NCBI GenBank assembly: GCA_009839535.1 | Contig: VXPN01000478.1 | Location: 1-12,877, forward strand | Reading direction: 5' to 3' | DNA from: Boseongicola sp. SB0662_bin_57 | Lineage (GTDB): Bacteria > Pseudomonadota > Alphaproteobacteria > Rhodobacterales > Rhodobacteraceae | DNA: 12,877 bases | In this document: positions 1-7,032 of the stretch, in pieces | How the letters are laid out: each line of letters begins with the position of its first letter | Position numbering within the stretch: position 1 is the first letter of the stretch | The notes under the pieces: generated by a model | Databases searched by the model: none | What the model was told of the DNA's origin: nothing | The model's input: the letters and a program-made list of their open reading frames with translations, nothing else | Translations under genes and position numbers: made by a program

Positions 1-82
1 CTGGCAACCTCTGACCCGTGAAATCAATGCTTGCGACGGCCTGACGGTCCGTCAATTTAGGTATATAAGTCCCAGAGACTTG

Positions 83-1141
83 TCAAGTGAGTTCGGCCGC
101 TGAGAGACCAAGACCTTCCGCAGTTCCGACGACCTGCAGCCAGACGCCGCCTGGTACATCGATGCCTGACTGAATTCGACACCTCCTTTCACGGCCTTCA
201 GGTTCTCCCGGAATCAAGACGGGCGCATTGGGGTCGCGGGCAGAACAGTCCTTTATCCACGCCAAGTACGACGATGCGATCGCATTTGCATCGTCCTGCA
301 TGCCGCAGGCCTTGGAGTCGACGAAGATCGAAAACATGTTGTTGCGGTTGACCGTTTCAAGCGGGCTCACCGTCCTTCCTCCTGTAAACGCGCCGGCAAG
401 AAGGTCAATTGCCAGACTGAGGCCGTATCCCTTGTGGGCGCCCATGGTCAGCATCGCACCGCCATTGTAGTAATCGTCCGGATTTGTTGTCGGATTGCCT
501 TCCCTGTCCAACACCCAGCCTTCGGGTATCGATTTGCCGGCAGCGCTTGCAACGCGCAGCTTTCCCTCCGCGACGGCGGAGGTTGTCATGTCGACAATCA
601 AGGGGTCGCGCCCGGCGACTGGATACCCAATGCAGACTGGGTTGGTCGCCATTCTCCTTTCGACGCCGCCAAATGGCGAAACGCCCGGCTTCGCGGGCGA
701 GTTGACAAAGTGAAATGAGATGACCTCCTGCTCAGCCGCCAGCTCCGCCCAGTCTCCTACGCGACCGACATGGGACACGTTTCGCAAGCCGATCGCGGAA
801 ACGCCAGACTCCTGCGCTTTCCTGATGCCTTCCTTGGTTGTCAGCTCTGCCGCAAGCTGCCCGAACCCGAGGTTTGCGTCGTAGATCGCGACGGCTCCGA
901 GCTGGGCCACAAGCTCCAACTCGGCCCCGGAGCGGATGGTGCCGTCGCGAAGCTGCCCTGCATACTGGCAGACGCGGATCAGGCCGTGCGAATCGTGGCC
1001 CACCAGATTCGCGTTGGCAAGACGGAAGCCAACCCGTTCCGATTCGCTCTCGGTCGCCCCGGCAGCGCGAAGAATCCGCTGGACGACTCTGCCGATCTGC
1101 GCGGCAGTCAGATTCACCGCAGTCTCCTGTCTCGCTTCCAT
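83..1141 (-). CDS. Ldh2-family NAD(P)-dependent 2-hydroxyacid dehydrogenase (malate/L-lactate dehydrogenase type)
   Basis: A 352-residue protein of the Ldh_2 (malate/L-lactate/ureidoglycolate dehydrogenase) family, a non-Rossmann fold that oxidises 2-hydroxy acids to 2-oxo acids in the cytoplasm. Visible family motifs are GHDSHGL (residues 48-54), NVSHVGR (121-127, the likely catalytic His), ATNPVCIGYP (165-174), DMTTSAVAEGK (184-194) and HKGYGL (236-241). Length is normal for the family and no key block is missing. The ATG lies 13 bases after the stop of the upstream dehydrogenase, and the gap holds an AGGAGA-like Shine-Dalgarno sequence, so the two genes are surely co-transcribed. It is the last gene of the TRAP operon visible here. 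Relatives act on malate, lactate, sulfolactate, ureidoglycolate, diketogulonate or delta-1-pyrroline-2-carboxylate, so the substrate cannot be named. Family assignment is firm; substrate is unknown. Confidence 0.9.
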   Translation of the reverse strand: MEARQETAVNLTAAQIGRVVQRILRAAGATESESERVGFRLANANLVGHDSHGLIRVCQYAGQLRDGTIRSGAELELVAQLGAVAIYDANLGFGQLAAELTTKEGIRKAQESGVSAIGLRNVSHVGRVGDWAELAAEQEVISFHFVNSPAKPGVSPFGGVERRMATNPVCIGYPVAGRDPLIVDMTTSAVAEGKLRVASAAGKSIPEGWVLDREGNPTTNPDDYYNGGAMLTMGAHKGYGLSLAIDLLAGAFTGGRTVSPLETVNRNNMFSIFVDSKACGMQDDANAIASSYLAWIKDCSARDPNAPVLIPGEPEGRERRCRIQSGIDVPGGVWLQVVGTAEGLGLSAAELT

Positions 1142-1154
1142 TTCCTGTCTCCTG

Positions 1155-2153
1155 TCATCCAGCCGGGCCGAGCGCTTCGGGATTGGCGCAGAGCTCGCGC
1201 TTCAACTGGCCGTCGAAAAAATCAAGCACGTTCCGGACCGAGACCACGGCCATGCGGCTCAGGCAGGCATCGGTGTGGGCTGCGCAGTGCGGGGTGACGA
1301 CCATGTTCGGCAGGGACACGAGGCGGTGATGCGGTCCCGGAGGCAGATGGCGCCAGACATCCGTTGCGGCTGCGCGAAGGTGTCCGCCTTCGACGGCGTC
1401 GGCCAGGGCGTCCTCGTCGACCAGGCTGCCCCGGGCGACATTGACGAGAATTGCGCCTTTCTTCATTCGGGCGAGCCGGGCGGCATCAAGCAGCGGCGCG
1501 TCCTCCGGCGCCGCAGGCAGACAAAGTACGATGCAGTCGGCCTCACCCAGCGCCTCTCCCGAACTCCGCACATGACGGTACCCCAGCGCTTCCGGCAGAC
1601 TCGGGTCGACGAAGGGATCGGCGACGATCACTTCCATGTCGAAAGCGCTGGCGAGCCTTGCCAACCTGCGGCCGATCCGGCCAAAGCCGACAATCATGAC
1701 GGCCTGCCCTGCCAGCTCCATCGTGCCGACGGCATCGCGCGACACCAGAAACCGTTCCCGCCCTTCGCCATCCTCCGCGGTTCGCAGCAGATCCATGCAG
1801 GCCGGCAGGCGGCGCGCGGCGGACAGAAGCATCATCATGGCGTGCTCGGCCACCGAGACCGCGTTGGCGCCGCCAACCGTCAGCACCGGAATTCCACGCT
1901 GCGTCAGGTGATCGACGTCGATGTTGTCGCATCCGACACCGTGGCGCGCGACCATCTTGAGCCTTCCCGCCATGCCCAGGACATCGGCGCCAAGGTGGAG
2001 CTTTCTGAGGACAATCGCATCGACATCAGGAACCGCATCAACGAGGTCGGCTGGCTTCGGATCGGTGAAAGGCACGGATTCGAATTCCGGACGGGTGTCG
2101 AGGAGGCGATGGCCGTCCGGATGGACATCTCCGACAAACAAGACCTTTGGCAT
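1155..2153 (-). CDS. D-isomer-specific 2-hydroxyacid dehydrogenase, NAD-binding, lacking the usual catalytic Glu
   Basis: A 332-residue member of the D-2-hydroxyacid dehydrogenase family (glyoxylate/hydroxypyruvate reductase, phosphoglycerate dehydrogenase type). Seen: Rossmann motif VGFGRIG (G-x-G-x-x-G at residues 156-161), an acidic residue at the end of the next strand (VADPF, D179) favouring NAD over NADP, VNVARGSLVDEDAL with catalytic Arg241, and TPHCAAHT with catalytic His289. The position that normally holds the acid of the Arg-Glu-His triad, inside the ..DVFxxEP.. block, reads DVWRHLPP, with Leu270 aligned to Glu. An in-frame GTG lies at 2195, 14 codons upstream, but the chosen ATG gives the classical N-terminus (MPKVLFVGDVHPDG); neither start has a strong ribosome site. 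It lies 105 bases after the permease gene and 13 bases before the Ldh2 gene, in one operon. Whether it works as a dehydrogenase with Leu at that site is open. Confidence 0.88.
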   Translation of the reverse strand: MPKVLFVGDVHPDGHRLLDTRPEFESVPFTDPKPADLVDAVPDVDAIVLRKLHLGADVLGMAGRLKMVARHGVGCDNIDVDHLTQRGIPVLTVGGANAVSVAEHAMMMLLSAARRLPACMDLLRTAEDGEGRERFLVSRDAVGTMELAGQAVMIVGFGRIGRRLARLASAFDMEVIVADPFVDPSLPEALGYRHVRSSGEALGEADCIVLCLPAAPEDAPLLDAARLARMKKGAILVNVARGSLVDEDALADAVEGGHLRAAATDVWRHLPPGPHHRLVSLPNMVVTPHCAAHTDACLSRMAVVSVRNVLDFFDGQLKRELCANPEALGPAG

Positions 2154-2258
2154 AGGCAATCCATGGAACTGAGGCTGAATGATGGAGGGATGCACCCCTC
2201 ACGACGGGGCGCGCCCGCGGCCGAATCGCGACCGGCGGCATGGACAGTGGAAGCGCAT

Positions 2259-4115
2259 CTATCCCGGCCCGGCCCTTTCCGGCACCGGCGTCATCGTCCG
2301 TTGCAGCAGAATGACGAAAAGCGCCGCAGCGACTGCCGGTACAGAGGCCCGCCAATCGGGATAGATCAGCCCGATCGTTGCAAGAAGAAGCACCCCCTTG
2401 TGCCAGCGTTTCAGGGGCGCAAGCAGGTAGCCGTGCAGGGCCGCCGCCAAGACAATGACGCCAAAGGCGGCCTGGGCGACCACCAGCGCGACGTGGAACG
2501 GATCGCCCTGGAGGAGAATCGCGGGCTCGTAGACGAACAGGAAGGGAATGATGAAGCCCGTCACGCCAAGCTTCACGGCCTTGATGCTCGATTCCCAGAC
2601 TTTTCCGCCGGCGAGTGCATTGGCCGCGTAAACCGCCATGGCCACGGGCGGCGTGATGGCCGAGAGAATGGCGAAGTAGAACACGAAGAGGTGGGCGGCC
2701 TCGACCTGCACCCCGAGACTGACCAATGCAGGCACCATGAGCGCAACCTGCACGATATAGGCCGGCGTGGTAGGCATCCCCATGCCGAGGATGATTCCCG
2801 CCACCATGCTGAGCAGCAGTGCGATCAGGAGGGTGTCGTTGGCTGCGGAGATGACGAAGTTGGAGAAGGTGAGACCGATCCCCGAAACATTGATCACCCC
2901 GACCACAATCCCCGCGCAAGCGGTGGCTGCGGCGATCGGCAAGGCGTTGCGCGCGCCGTTCTCAAGCGCCGTCAAGGTGTTCGTCAGCGTTACATAGTGC
3001 CGCGTCGTCTTGCGCAGGAAGGCCGTCGGCAGCACGGAGGCAATGCCGCAGAACGCGGCAAAGGGCGCGGAGTAGCCCATGAGGAGGACGCCGACGATCA
3101 GGGCCAGCGGAACGAACATGTGGCCGCCGTCGATCAAGACCTTGCCGAGCGGGACTTGCTGTTCCTTCGGAACGGAGCCGATGTCGAGCCGCTTGGCCTC
3201 GAAGTGGATCGCCGCGAAGACGGCAACGTAGTAGAGGACCGCAGGCATCAAGGCGAGGGCGGCGACAGTGAGGTAGCTGACGCCGAGATACTCCGCCATG
3301 ACGAAGGCTGCCGCGCCCATCACGGGCGGCATGATCTGGCCGCCGGTGGAGCTGACCGCCTCCACCGATGCGGCAAATGAAGGCTTGAAGCCGATGCGCT
3401 TCATCAGGGGGATCGAGAACGCGCCGGTCGTCATCACGTTGGCCACGGCAGAACCGGAAACCGAGCCGAACAGTCCGCTGGTGATGCAGCCTACCTTGGC
3501 CGGGCCGCCCGCCTGCCGTCCCGTGAGGGCGATGGCGAATTCCATGAACAGCTTGCCGATGCCCATGCGCTCGACCATGGCGCCGAAGATGATGAACAGC
3601 ACCATGAAGGTGGCCGAGACCGCCACCGGAATGCCGAAGATGCCGTCGGTGGTCAGGAACAGTTGCTCGATCAGCAGCGGATAGCTGGTCTTCGTCGCCA
3701 CCAGCGCAAAGACGATGAAGCCAACGGCCGTCAGCGGCAAGGCCAGTCCCAGGGTCCGCCTCGTGCCCTCGAGAACCAGGATGACCAGCCCGGTGCCGAC
3801 AACGAGATCCCAACGGGTCAGGTCGTCGACATACATGAAGCGCTGCTGGACATAGTCGATGTTGATGGCCGGGTAGAGCGCGGCAAGGCACACTGCCAGC
3901 GCCAGGCAGATGTTCAGCACCGATGGCCGGTCGACCGGCTGACCGCGCCAGTTCGTGACCAGGTAGATGAGGCCGAGCCCGATGCCGACGTGATAGCCCC
4001 GCAGGTAGTACGGGCCGGGATAGCCCGCCAGGGCGAAATGGAGGTGGCTGACTGCGAGGATCAGCAGCAGCGCCTTGACTGCCAGACGGGCAGCATTGAC
4101 CCAGTTGAGGTTCAT
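2259..4115 (-). CDS. TAXI-type TRAP transporter fused permease (DctQM-like, small and large subunits fused)
   Basis: A 618-residue inner-membrane protein combining the four-helix small subunit (about residues 10-140) and the twelve-helix large subunit (about 165-605) of a TRAP transporter, the architecture typical of TAXI systems. Seen: many hydrophobic spans, the large-subunit signatures GLFGSVSGSAVANVMTTGAF (214-233), STGGQIMPPVMGAAAF (256-271), GMGMPTTPAYI (444-454) and SAITPPVA (485-492). TRAP permeases import organic acids with a sodium or proton gradient, fed by a periplasmic receptor. That receptor is encoded upstream at 4257-5210, separated by 141 bases that contain a stem-loop. The two dehydrogenase genes follow, so the cargo is probably a hydroxy or oxo acid. 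The protein appears complete, starting at ATG 4115 and stopping at TAG 2259. Family call is firm; cargo is inferred from neighbours only. Confidence 0.94.
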   Translation of the reverse strand: MNLNWVNAARLAVKALLLILAVSHLHFALAGYPGPYYLRGYHVGIGLGLIYLVTNWRGQPVDRPSVLNICLALAVCLAALYPAINIDYVQQRFMYVDDLTRWDLVVGTGLVILVLEGTRRTLGLALPLTAVGFIVFALVATKTSYPLLIEQLFLTTDGIFGIPVAVSATFMVLFIIFGAMVERMGIGKLFMEFAIALTGRQAGGPAKVGCITSGLFGSVSGSAVANVMTTGAFSIPLMKRIGFKPSFAASVEAVSSTGGQIMPPVMGAAAFVMAEYLGVSYLTVAALALMPAVLYYVAVFAAIHFEAKRLDIGSVPKEQQVPLGKVLIDGGHMFVPLALIVGVLLMGYSAPFAAFCGIASVLPTAFLRKTTRHYVTLTNTLTALENGARNALPIAAATACAGIVVGVINVSGIGLTFSNFVISAANDTLLIALLLSMVAGIILGMGMPTTPAYIVQVALMVPALVSLGVQVEAAHLFVFYFAILSAITPPVAMAVYAANALAGGKVWESSIKAVKLGVTGFIIPFLFVYEPAILLQGDPFHVALVVAQAAFGVIVLAAALHGYLLAPLKRWHKGVLLLATIGLIYPDWRASVPAVAAALFVILLQRTMTPVPERAGPG

Positions 4116-4198
4116 CGTCGTCTACAGGCGCCCCCGCCGTTCGCGACGGTCAGCCCGTAACCCTTTTTAGCGTGTGAACGGGGCTTTGCCGAACTCGC

Positions 4199-4244
4199 GT
4201 GCCGGCCCCTTTTCCCATAGCCGGACAGGCAACGGGACCGGCAC
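4199..4244 (-). promoter_or_regulatory. Intercistronic stem-loop between TRAP receptor and permease genes
   Basis: GTGCCGGCCCC (4199-4209) pairs with GGGACCGGCAC (4234-4244): 11-bp arms with one mismatch around a 24-base loop. It lies 13 bases after the receptor stop and 83 bases before the permease start. No T-tract follows on the transcribed strand, so it is not a classical terminator. By analogy with many binding-protein operons it may protect the receptor message or lower permease expression. That role is inferred; the repeat itself is seen. Confidence 0.45.
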
Positions 4245-4256
4245 TCGGGCAAGCCG

Positions 4257-5210
4257 TCAGTTGACGCCGCGTTCCCTGTAGAACGCGGCAGCGGCCGGAT
4301 GCAACGGCACGCCGATATCCGCCGACATGTCTTCCAGTGTCAGCGTTGCCATGCTCTTGTTGACTGCGGAAAGCGACTCCAGATTGTCCGCAATGGCCGT
4401 CAGGATTGTCTTGACGACGTCGCCGCTGTAGTCGCAGGCGGCAATCATGTGCGTGCCGTAGGTGATCGCATCCGCCTCGCGGCTGAGGTTCGGGTAGCTG
4501 CCGACCGGAATCGTGCGCCGAATGAAAGCGGCGTTTTGCGCCTTGAAGTGCGCGAAAATCTCATCCGTGATCGGCACCATCTCAATGTCGCGGCTGGTTG
4601 CGACGTCCATCACGGCGCCCGCCGGCAAGGCGGTTCCGAGGGTGAAGATGTCGGCGTGTCCGTCTTTCATCTGATTGACTGAATCGGAATAGGACACATG
4701 AGAGACGTCGGCCATGTCGTCATAGCTGAGGCCAACCGCCGACAAGAGGCTGCGGGTGAGAAACTCTCCCGTATTGCCGTTTTGCTGCGTGGTCAGGCGC
4801 TTGCCCCTGAAGTCGGCGATGGACGTCACGTTGGCGTCGTCGCGGGCAACGATCTGAAACCACTGCGGATAGAGCGTGCCCAGGTTGCAGACGTTTTCCG
4901 CCTTCTCGCGAAAGGGCGCCCGGCCGGCGAGGGCATCCACCGTCGAGATGGTGTTGGCGAAGGCGACAGGGAACTTGCCGGACGCGACACCCACGACGTT
5001 CGCCACACCGGCACCGGGCGTGACGGTGATCGACAGATCGGGATCCATTTGCTCCGATATGGCCTTGATGGCTCCGGCAAGCGGGTACCAGGACCCTCCT
5101 TGAGAGCCCGAAGAGAGGACAAACTCCTCGGCCTGCGCAGCGAGTGATTCCGCCGCCACCATTGCGGCGGCCGCGGCTGTCGTCTTGAGATTGCCTGACG
5201 ATGCGAACAT
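4257..5210 (-). CDS. TAXI family TRAP transporter periplasmic solute receptor
   Basis: A 317-residue secreted receptor that captures a small acid in the periplasm and hands it to the TRAP permease encoded downstream. The N-terminus is a Sec signal with an Ala-rich core and a likely cleavage after AQA (residue 27). TAXI-family features follow: GSQGGSWYPLAGAI (35-48), TPGAGVANV (64-72), the AFANTISTVDAL stretch (83-94) and a C-terminal PLHPAAAAFYRERG (302-315). The start is set at ATG 5210 because a strong Shine-Dalgarno (GGAGGA, 5215-5220) precedes it and it gives a clean signal peptide; an upstream in-frame start at 5264 would add 18 residues before the signal. Length is typical. It is the first gene of the minus-strand operon and is divergent from a GntR regulator. 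Ligand unknown. Confidence 0.93.
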   Translation of the reverse strand: MFASSGNLKTTAAAAAMVAAESLAAQAEEFVLSSGSQGGSWYPLAGAIKAISEQMDPDLSITVTPGAGVANVVGVASGKFPVAFANTISTVDALAGRAPFREKAENVCNLGTLYPQWFQIVARDDANVTSIADFRGKRLTTQQNGNTGEFLTRSLLSAVGLSYDDMADVSHVSYSDSVNQMKDGHADIFTLGTALPAGAVMDVATSRDIEMVPITDEIFAHFKAQNAAFIRRTIPVGSYPNLSREADAITYGTHMIAACDYSGDVVKTILTAIADNLESLSAVNKSMATLTLEDMSADIGVPLHPAAAAFYRERGVN

Positions 5211-5284
5211 GCTTTCCTCCTGGTTGTCTGCAGGCGGGCGCCGATTCATGAAGCAGGGCGCCAACCGTTCTGTGCCGGAACCGG

Positions 5285-5313
5285 ACGCTAGGTATGGGGT
5301 GAATATTTGTCAA
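5285..5313 (-). promoter_or_regulatory. Candidate promoter of the TAXI-TRAP operon
   Basis: On the minus strand a perfect TTGACA (-35, 5313 to 5308) is followed after 17 bases by TAGCGT (-10, 5290 to 5285), which matches the consensus at only three positions. The predicted transcript would start near 5278, leaving a leader of about 68 bases before ATG 5210. The -35 is strong and the -10 weak, so an activator or derepression may be involved. Sequence inspection only. Confidence 0.4.
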
Positions 5314-5333
5314 TCAAAAATCATATTTTTTGA
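5314..5333. repeat. AT-rich inverted repeat abutting the TRAP-operon -35 box
   Basis: TCAAAAA (5314-5320) and TTTTTGA (5327-5333) form perfect 7-bp arms around a 6-base spacer. It sits directly against the candidate -35 of the TRAP operon, where an activator or repressor could act. It does not match the FadR-type pattern seen at 5442-5462, and in AT-rich DNA such a repeat may be chance. Confidence 0.3.
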
Positions 5334-5378
5334 AATAAATCATCGACATATTTGCAGTGGAAGATCGTTTATGGAATA

Positions 5379-5394
5379 TTTTATACATATAAAA
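5379..5394. repeat. AT-rich palindrome in divergent control region
   Basis: TTTTATA (5379-5385) and TATAAAA (5388-5394) are perfect 7-bp arms separated by CA. It lies midway between the two candidate promoters. It could be a regulator site or simply promoter-like AT-rich DNA; the sequence alone does not decide. Confidence 0.3.
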
Positions 5395-5428
5395 CATGAT
5401 GTTATGTATTATCACGAAAACAAATGGC

Positions 5429-5458
5429 TTGACAAGCATCCTAAATCTGTCTTACAGA
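5429..5458 (+). promoter_or_regulatory. Candidate promoter of the gntR regulator gene
   Basis: A perfect TTGACA (5429-5434) is followed after 18 bases by TACAGA (5453-5458), a partial -10. The -10 lies inside the palindrome at 5442-5462, the usual geometry for autorepression. The leader to ATG 5540 would be about 75 bases. The -35 is convincing, the -10 moderate. Confidence 0.42.
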
Positions 5459-5462
5459 TTTA
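5442..5462. promoter_or_regulatory. Predicted operator of a FadR-type GntR regulator
   Basis: TAAATCTGT (5442-5450) and ACAGATTTA (5454-5462) form perfect 9-bp arms around CTT. The core GT-CTT-AC fits the published FadR-subfamily pattern, GT followed by M, N, K and then AC. It overlaps the -10 of the adjacent gntR gene, 77 bases upstream of its start. The likely ligand is the FCD-domain regulator encoded next door (5540-6235), acting as an autorepressor. Its paralogue at 6267-6989 is a less likely alternative. Confidence 0.6.
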
Positions 5463-5539
5463 TGACAAGATACCGCAAGGGCTTGGAGAATCAGCCAGCC
5501 GCGCCGGCAGACCGGAACGCGCCAACCTGGACATGAACA

Positions 5540-6235
5540 ATGCAGAAAAACAGCACTTTGACCGATACCGTGTATGAGGCGATCCTGGCAGGAGTCGTGG
5601 ACGGCGGCTTCCCTGTCGGCGCCCGGCTGCCGCCGGAATGGGAGCTTTGCGAGAACTACGGCGCCTCGAGGCCGATCATTCGCGAGGTCCTGGCCCGCTT
5701 GCGTGCGCAGGGGATCATCGAGTCACGCAAGGGCTCGGGCAGCTACGTGATGCGCCGCACAGGCGCGACGGTGCAGATGTCCGAAGACATCGCAAGCATG
5801 GCGGAGATCGAAGCCTGCTACGACTTCCGCATCTCGTTGGAGGGCGAGTGCGCCTATTTCGCCGCTCTCAATCGCAATGACAACGACTTGGACGCGATGA
5901 CAACGGTGTTCGAGGCGTTTTGCTCGGCGTTGAGCGACAACAAGCGAGGCGGCATAAATGATGACTTCCGGTTTCATCTGTCGATTGCCGAAGCCACTCA
6001 CAACCCTTTCTTCGTCAATGCCTTCCAGTCCATCAAGAGCCGGGTCCACATGGCCATAGACATCTCCAGGCAACTGACGGCGACGCCACTCAATGTCCGG
6101 CGCAGGACGCTGGTCAACGAGCACCGTTCCGTTCTGGACGCCATTGTCGCCGGCAATGCCGCCAAGGCACGCCGCGAGATGCGGCGTCACGTCACGAATT
6201 CCAGGAACCGGGTCTTCAAGGGCGAGAGCCACTGA
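5540..6235 (+). CDS. GntR family transcriptional regulator, FadR subfamily with FCD domain
   Basis: A 231-residue DNA-binding regulator. Residues 5-72 form a GntR winged helix-turn-helix, with the recognition region SRPIIREVLARLRAQGIIES (43-62) and wing KGSGSYV (64-70). Residues about 85-222 form an FCD ligand domain with the four expected metal-binding residues: Asp142 and His146 in DDFRFH, His195 in NEHRS, and His217 in RRH. This implies an organic acid or metal-acid complex as effector. ATG 5540 is the first in-frame start after a stop at 5534, although its ribosome site is poor. The gene is divergent from the TAXI-TRAP operon, which it probably controls, and a fitting operator lies upstream. 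It is a paralogue of the convergent regulator at 6267-6989. Confidence 0.93.
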   Translation: MQKNSTLTDTVYEAILAGVVDGGFPVGARLPPEWELCENYGASRPIIREVLARLRAQGIIESRKGSGSYVMRRTGATVQMSEDIASMAEIEACYDFRISLEGECAYFAALNRNDNDLDAMTTVFEAFCSALSDNKRGGINDDFRFHLSIAEATHNPFFVNAFQSIKSRVHMAIDISRQLTATPLNVRRRTLVNEHRSVLDAIVAGNAAKARREMRRHVTNSRNRVFKGESH

Positions 6236-6266
6236 CCGGAATCCCGGCCGCGACCCGTGTCGGCAG

Positions 6267-6989
6267 TCAATACTCGCCGCCTTCAAAAATCCGCAGCCGG
6301 GCGTTGTCCAGGTGCCGGTGCATCAGCCGCCTCGCTTCGTCCGCATCCCGCGAGGCTATCGCATTGTAGATCGCCCTGTGCTCTTCCTGGACAGCAAGAC
6401 GTCTTGATCCGGGCTGCTCCAGGGACAAGCTGCGGTTGAGGCCGATGCCGACACGTATCTGGCTGGCGATCGCCGCCATGGTCGACAGAAAGAACCGGTT
6501 GTCTGCCGCGGCGGCGACCGCCTGGTGGAAGGCGATGTCCTCGTCGATCCCTCCTGTCCCGCCTTTCAGCGAATGCTCGAGGTCGCCAAGCGCCTGTGCC
6601 AGGCGCTCAAGATCCTCTTGGTCGTGCTCCACGGCGGCAAGAGCCGCCGCTTCGCTTTCCAAGGCGATGCGGAACACGAAGCACTTCTGAATGTCGGCAA
6701 CGCTGCCGACAGCGGCAAAACTGAAGACCTGATGGGCCGGGCGGCGAACGACGAAGGTTCCCGCGCCCTGGCGCGACGTCACGAGACCGTCATCCTTCAG
6801 GCGCCGCAAGGCCTGCCGGACGACGGGTCTTGACACGGAAAGCCGTTCCGCAAGCTGCATTTCCGTCGGCAAGCGGGCGTTGAGCGCAAAGGCGCCAACG
6901 ATGATCTGACTGACGATGTAGTCGTAGACGCGATCATTCAACGCGCCTCTCGGATTCGAGGCGTCTTCCGAACGATCGCCAGCCTGCAT
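6267..6989 (-). CDS. GntR family transcriptional regulator, FadR subfamily with FCD domain (second copy)
   Basis: A 240-residue regulator with a GntR winged helix at about residues 15-82 (recognition region SRPVVRQALRRLKDDGLV, 53-70; wing QGAGTFV, 74-80) and an FCD domain at about 97-232. The metal ligands are present: Asp151 and His155 in DIAFH, His204 in EEHR and His226 in HRH. ATG 6989 is chosen because a GAGGAAGG Shine-Dalgarno (6994-7001) precedes it; an upstream start at 7046 would add 19 unlikely residues. It ends 31 bases from the other regulator, tail to tail. It is divergent from the broken ABC gene and the aldolase/aldehyde dehydrogenase pair, which it likely regulates. Matching segments (CFVFRIALESE against CYDFRISLEGE, RIFEGGE against RVFKGES) suggest the two regulators belong to one subgroup. 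Confidence 0.93.
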   Translation of the reverse strand: MQAGDRSEDASNPRGALNDRVYDYIVSQIIVGAFALNARLPTEMQLAERLSVSRPVVRQALRRLKDDGLVTSRQGAGTFVVRRPAHQVFSFAAVGSVADIQKCFVFRIALESEAAALAAVEHDQEDLERLAQALGDLEHSLKGGTGGIDEDIAFHQAVAAAADNRFFLSTMAAIASQIRVGIGLNRSLSLEQPGSRRLAVQEEHRAIYNAIASRDADEARRLMHRHLDNARLRIFEGGEY

Positions 6990-7032
6990 CACGCCTTCCT
7001 CAATCTGCCAGCACCAATTGCATGATCGCACG

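Larger units (their letters stand above)
5211..5539. promoter_or_regulatory. Divergent AT-rich control region between TRAP operon and gntR regulator
   Basis: This 329-base gap contains no credible gene. Its central part (about 5295-5470) is sharply AT-rich in an otherwise GC-rich window, as expected for paired promoters. It holds three inverted repeats (5314-5333, 5379-5394, 5442-5462) and candidate -35/-10 pairs on both strands, listed separately. The layout fits a local regulator that controls both itself and the transporter operon. Confidence 0.6.

Noticed and set aside
42..81. Small inverted repeats TGACGG-T-CCGTCA (42-54) and AAGTC/GACTT (67-81) downstream of the Ldh2 gene, considered as a terminator.
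   Set aside because: Stems are short and no T-tract follows on the transcribed strand, so I cannot support a terminator.
2154..2195. Upstream GTG start that would add 14 residues to the D-2-hydroxyacid dehydrogenase.
   Set aside because: The added residues are not family-like and the purine-rich run touches the GTG with no spacing. ATG 2153 gives the standard N-terminus.
936..3380. An 814-codon open frame on the plus strand across three minus-strand genes.
   Set aside because: It is the antisense shadow of the two dehydrogenase genes and the permease gene. Its translation is rich in Arg, His and Asp, has no family motifs, and the minus-strand genes are unmistakable.
5185..5577. A 130-codon plus-strand frame across the divergent control region.
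   Set aside because: It runs through the AT-rich promoter DNA, overlaps the receptor signal-peptide region and the regulator start, and shows no motifs.
6236..6266. Bidirectional terminator between the convergent regulator genes.
   Set aside because: The 31-base gap gives only a broken 4-5 bp stem and no T-runs on either side.
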